Part shown: positions 59,690-64,000 of the stretch, one piece after another
Numbering within the stretch: position 1 is the stretch's first letter
How the letters are laid out: each line of letters starts with the position of its first letter
From: Desmodus rotundus
Lineage: Eukaryota > Chordata > Mammalia > Chiroptera > Phyllostomidae
NCBI RefSeq assembly: GCF_022682495.2
Contig: NC_071390.1
Location: forward strand, 99,208,294 to 99,272,293
Length of the DNA stretch: 64,000 nt
Direction: 5' to 3'
Notes under the pieces: generated by a model
Told to the model about the DNA's origin: nothing
Seen by the model: only the letters and a program-made list of their open reading frames with translations
Databases searched by the model: none
Translations under genes and position numbers: made by a program

Positions 59690-62600
59690 GCTCCTAAAAA
59701 AATAAAAAAATAAAATGTATAAAACAACTCTTTTCTCTCCATTTCAATTATCTAAGGCAACGGTTTCATTCATTGGTTTGTCCTCAAACAATGTCATGAT
59801 CTGGTCAAACTGTAAAGGTTACTCACAGAGGAAAGATGTTCTTCTCAAGCCATTTATAATTTAAGCTACCTCCAACCGAGGCTTGAGCCTGCCTTCTGGG
59901 ACAGAGAAAGACTTGTAAGAACAGCTCCTCCTTCTCTGAAGAAGTGTTTAGGAACAAAATCAGGTGAGAGAGCTGGAAATGTATGGGATCTTTGGTGCTC
60001 ACATGACTTTTACCTTCGTACATCCAGAGATACATGATTATATCTTGTTTTCACTATGGCTAGATAAGGCGCTATGCAAGCAGAAAGCTTTTTGAAATCA
60101 TTGGAGTGATTCATCCTAGTGCCCACACTCATAGTAATTTATCCCCTTTGGAAATAAAGTACTAATTTCAAGTCATTAGGCTACCCATTAAAGTAATGGA
60201 AGAAAGGAATATGGCAAATCAGGCTTGGATGGACATTGGTGGAACTGGCATTATTCCTATCTAAACATCGAAGTATGTTTTCCTTTGCTTATGGAAAGTC
60301 TTATTGATTTTTGTGTTGAAAAGACTCTTGGCTTCTGATTTTGATATGCTTTCTCTTGAATTGTTTATGAACAAAATTTCTATAAAGGGCATTTCTTTGA
60401 CTCTACTAACTGTGCATCAGTCATAGGCTAGATAATAGAATCAATGTTTAGAAGACATGGCTCCCACCCTTGGGAACTTACAAAAAATGTAGACATGGCA
60501 GGGCGACATCGGACATTTTTCTACATAATTAGAGCTACCTAGGGAAAGTGTTTTTCATCACACACTCTATCGAAGATTCTTTGGCTGAGGCCCTTTCATA
60601 AGGGATTAACCTTCAGATGCATTCTCCTTCCTCTCGCCAGATGTGTGTTTCTCTTAAAAACACTCCCAAATTATTCAATAGTTTTTGTAGTGAAATAACT
60701 TCAGAGGAGTAGAGGATCCTTTCTCAGTCTCAAGGAGCTGATTTTTCTGCGAAAGCCCTAGTCACAGGAGGTCAACATCCATACGTTTCTGAGGATGGTC
60801 AGAGCACTGTGAAAGAGGCAAATGGGGACCAGAACGCAGGGCAGGGCAGCAGTTCTGGGAAAAATAAATAAGCAAAAATATAGACAAAATAATTCCTTCT
60901 TCCAGCCCTTGCGTTTGGTGATCTGTCAGCTGTATTCACCATATACTTGTCTTGAGCTCATTAATCTTTAGACACATTAATTATCACTGCTTTGACTGCT
61001 CCCAGGGATATTTACATGCTGTAAACAGTTCTGGTATTCTTTGCAAGCACATATTCTGAAGGACCCCTTGGGTTCTAGTGCGTTGCTTTTCCTTACCAAA
61101 CATTTGTTCTTTTGCAAACCCTGAGCATGAATATTTTCCTAAAGCCACTCTCCTGTGTATGACAACAATAACGATACCTACCCATGGGGAAAATAAATGA
61201 AAGTATCTTCCTTCCATTCAGCATTACTACACTACAGTAGGTAAACCCTGGGCCTCTTTTGCATACTATCAAGAGACTCTTATTACCTCTCTGGAAGAGA
61301 GACCCTTTGGACTTACTTACTCCCCTAATTAACATTGCATCTGTAAGGCATGTGTCTACTTTTGCCTCCATTGCAACTGCTTTAGTCCTCAATGTATTAA
61401 AAACCAACTATATCACCTGTGACCACATTGAGGCGGTTTCTTCCATCTCAAGCTCACAGAGTGCACTTACGGGCAAGCAGCCTGAAAGGAGAAGTGTGGG
61501 GGATGCTAACATGGTCCACATTTGTTAACAGGAACCTCCTTCTGGTGAATGAGGGAAGCTTAATCCCATGGAAGTATGGTTTCAATTTTTCATTGAAATT
61601 ACAATCAAATAAGTTGCCAGCACACATTTTTCAGTGTCAGATGTTTCCCTTATGGTAGATCTGGAGTACCCTTGGGCCAGCTTATAAACCTTATCCTCTG
61701 CCCGTGTTGCTACAGACTCTTCCCTTTGTTTTCAAATGAATTTAGTCTTTTGCTCCAAGAGGTGGATACATTTGATATACAGTAGTACCTGACAGGAAAA
61801 TGTCTCTTCAGCACTGAGTTTTTTCAGGACTCTGATGGAAAGGGAGACACATTACTGGCTCTTCTTCAGCTCTCTGTAGGGAACTCGGTATGATAAAAAT
61901 TACAAGAGCCAAGGGCCTGCAATTTCCTGATTTTCTAGCACTTATTAAAATCGTATTTATCAAGGATGACTCTTGGCTGCTGGTTGAACTGGCTCTCCTG
62001 GAAGGCTGCTGGTTTTAGAGCTCTGCTTTGGGAGCAGGGGATCCTGTGAACACTATTGGACAAAGTAGTCTTGGGAATGACTGTACTGCCTTCATATTCA
62101 TGAAACCACAGACTTCTCAGGAGAGCTAAACCCAAGGTGCAAATCATTCACCTCCTTTTCTTTGAGCAGGCAGCATGAGGGAGAATGAGCAAAGGATAAA
62201 AAAGACCAGTTGTTTTGATCTCTGGTCCCAGAACTCTGTCCCTAATGGGTGCAAATCTACATTAAAGAAACTATAATGACACTGGGAATGGACCATATTT
62301 TTGTTTTCAGTCTATCTTGAAGCAAAGGTGTGATGGAATTGATTTGGCTTAAGGCTCTGGCCTTGTGAATCTTTTGGCAAATGCCAAGTGTTACCACCTG
62401 GACCAAATCATTTCTTTTCTCTATCTTTGCAGGTGTTACTTTCTAAGGTGACTGCCTCTGCTTTGACTGGGGAGGAGGTAAGTCCTAAAAACAGAAACAG
62501 AGTAACTACTATTAATTTTATGTCTTACTGGAGGATGATTGTTCTAGTAAGTACTTAATATCTCATATAAAAACACCCATAAAAAGCAAAAGAAATGAGC

Positions 62601-63490
62601 TATAAGTTAACATGATTTTGTGATGGGAGAAGTAAGTGTAACGAGGTGTGGGATTCACTCCTGAAATGAAGTGAGGCTAGTAAGACATCTTTGAATTTCA
62701 GAATTCCTTCTCACACATAATTAGACCTCACCAGCATCACAACACCATTGAATCTTAGGAATGGAGGGGACCAGGAGGTACTAATATCTCCACCTATTTC
62801 TGTGTTATTTGGTGGGTCAGATGAACATTGAATCTATCTTTTAAATTTATTTTTTCTTCACTATGACAAAAAATCCAATATGTAAAAAACATTGGGAAAT
62901 GAACAGAAACATTACTAGGATGGAAAAGACATGATTCATTCCTTCAAAGAAATATGCCGTCTTCTCAGAGAGGTACCACCTTTCTGTTGGGCAGGGATTC
63001 AACAAACATTTACTTCACACCCTTGTGCTCGATCCTGGGAATATGGAGATGAAAAAGCATAGTATTTTCCTGTCTTCTAGGATTTTCTTTCATTTGCTGG
63101 AGAGATGGGTAAGTAAGTAGTTTAAAACTGTGATAAATACTTGCCGAGTGGAAAGTCTTTGGAAACACTGTGGGGTTGGGGGCAGAGGAGCTCTCTCGGA
63201 GGGAGCGGCATGTGGTTTGAGTTCTCCACATAAATAGTGGGATGGAAAAACGATATGTGCAGTTTGAGGGCTGGGAGAGAAGGGTGGATGCCAGATAGTG
63301 CTGTGGAAGAAGTGATTTTAAAGGACCTGAGGCACATTTCTGGGCACCATATTACCTATGTATAAATGGAAGACTATTTCTTAATGTTGGCTGACTATTC
63401 AGTTTCTCTTGCATATTCCAGGAGAAGAATTGTCAGGGGCTTGTTCAAAAGTCACCCCTGTTAGTCTTGAGTCTTTAAAATGCTAAACAT
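59690..63490. other. Intergenic with one exon-like 45-mer
   Basis: No confirmed gene. A 45-bp segment at 62433-62477 is bounded by a strong acceptor (TTCTCTATCTTTGCAG) and a consensus donor (GAG|GTAAGT), with an open frame of 15 codons. It is listed as a finding rather than a gene. An old repeat fragment may lie at 63000-63070 ('TCAACAAACATTTACTTCAC'). Other frames are short and unsupported. Confidence 0.4.
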
Positions 63491-63495
63491 GAGGA

Positions 63496-63890
63496 GCACT
63501 ACCATTATCTCTACCTCCACCATTACTGTCACCCCGAGAAACAACCGTAAATACCATTGTTACCATTATCACCAGCACCACCGTTTACCACAAATACCAC
63601 CATCATCGCCATTACTGTCACCACCCAAAACAACCACTCAAACCATCACCACCATTCCACCATACTCCTACCACTCCCACCGCCATCACCACAATCACTA
63701 CACTGTCATATTACCATTGCCACCAGCAACAACAACTAATGTGACAGTTCATATTACTACCATCACCACTGTCACCACTGTTACCAAAACCACCAGCATG
63801 ATCATGGTCACTACCACCATCACTATCACCTCTTCTTCTAGTGCTACAACTACCTCCACCACCACTACCACCACCTTCACAGCCACCACT
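63496..63890. repeat. Imperfect (ACC/ATC)n trinucleotide tract
   Basis: About 400 bp of mixed ACC, ATC, ACT and CAC triplets on the plus strand, almost free of other motifs. The long frame over 63480-63995 and its antisense counterpart are low-complexity artefacts of the tract (mainly Thr/Ser/His repeats). Confidence 0.92.
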
Positions 63891-64000
63891 CCCATTCTCA
63901 TTCTTGATATAATTTTTCTACAGCTTGTCAGGCATCTCAATGGCTATATATGCCCTCGGTCAGAGTTCTTACCTGCATTAGATGGGTGGTACTGATTGCC

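Noticed and set aside
63480..63995. 171-codon Thr-rich frame as a mucin-like protein
   Set aside because: It is a by-product of a triplet repeat; the antisense strand is open as well.

Overview
This window is mammalian nuclear DNA and almost certainly comes from a bat. Three things point there. First, several copies of a tRNA-derived SINE of the Ves type are present (head like GCCCTGGCTGGTGTGGCTCA, tail AAATAAATAAATAAAATCTT). Second, there are L1 3' ends whose sense strand ends near GGGACAACTGTAATAG. Third, there are two nearly full-length half-L1 (HAL1) elements. Nothing bacterial or viral in gene organisation is present: no operons, no CRISPR array, no rRNA or genuine tRNA gene.

Gene content is very low. 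The only exon I can support is one intact coding exon of GIMD1 (GIMAP-family P-loop GTPase) on the minus strand at 5.2-5.6 kb, with recognisable splice acceptor and donor. The rest of its coding sequence is not visible down to position 1 and probably lies outside the window. The only recognisable gene copy elsewhere is a dead processed pseudogene of ESD (S-formylglutathione hydrolase) at 34.35-35.32 kb.

The remainder is intergenic sequence built up by insertions of very different ages. From left to right: an old fold-back hAT MITE (1.67 kb); HAL1 copy 1, minus strand with clear target-site duplication (7.63-9.61 kb); a Ves SINE (12.4 kb); an internally deleted mariner (13.1 kb); a second hAT MITE (14.5 kb); an old L1 (18.27-22.3 kb) that has received HAL1 copy 2, a retroviral solo LTR and a possible 3'-transduced segment; a 172-bp tandem duplication (22.65 kb); young bat L1 3' ends at 23.0, 24.8, 35.5, 39.25 and 53.3 kb; a 1.3-kb near-complete mariner inserted in an ancient L1/HAL1-like element (32.0-33.3 kb); an ERV-L-like pol remnant (44.3-45.4 kb); two MER5A-like copies; and a right-hand cluster of LTR sequence with a solo LTR (53.65-54.58 kb) and a two-LTR non-autonomous ERV (56.1-59.35 kb). 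The right end carries a 400-bp trinucleotide-rich tract.

The genes here do not work together as a system, and I do not see a previously undescribed functional system. The most informative observations are mechanistic. One L1 insertion (24.82-25.41 kb) shows a perfect 13-bp target duplication, a 3' transduction, a twin-priming inversion and a nested hAT all at once. HAL1 copy 2 appears to carry a downstream passenger sequence. A compact ERV retains LTRs, PBS and PPT but no recognisable genes. Repeat family names come from memory of consensus sequences and were not searched.
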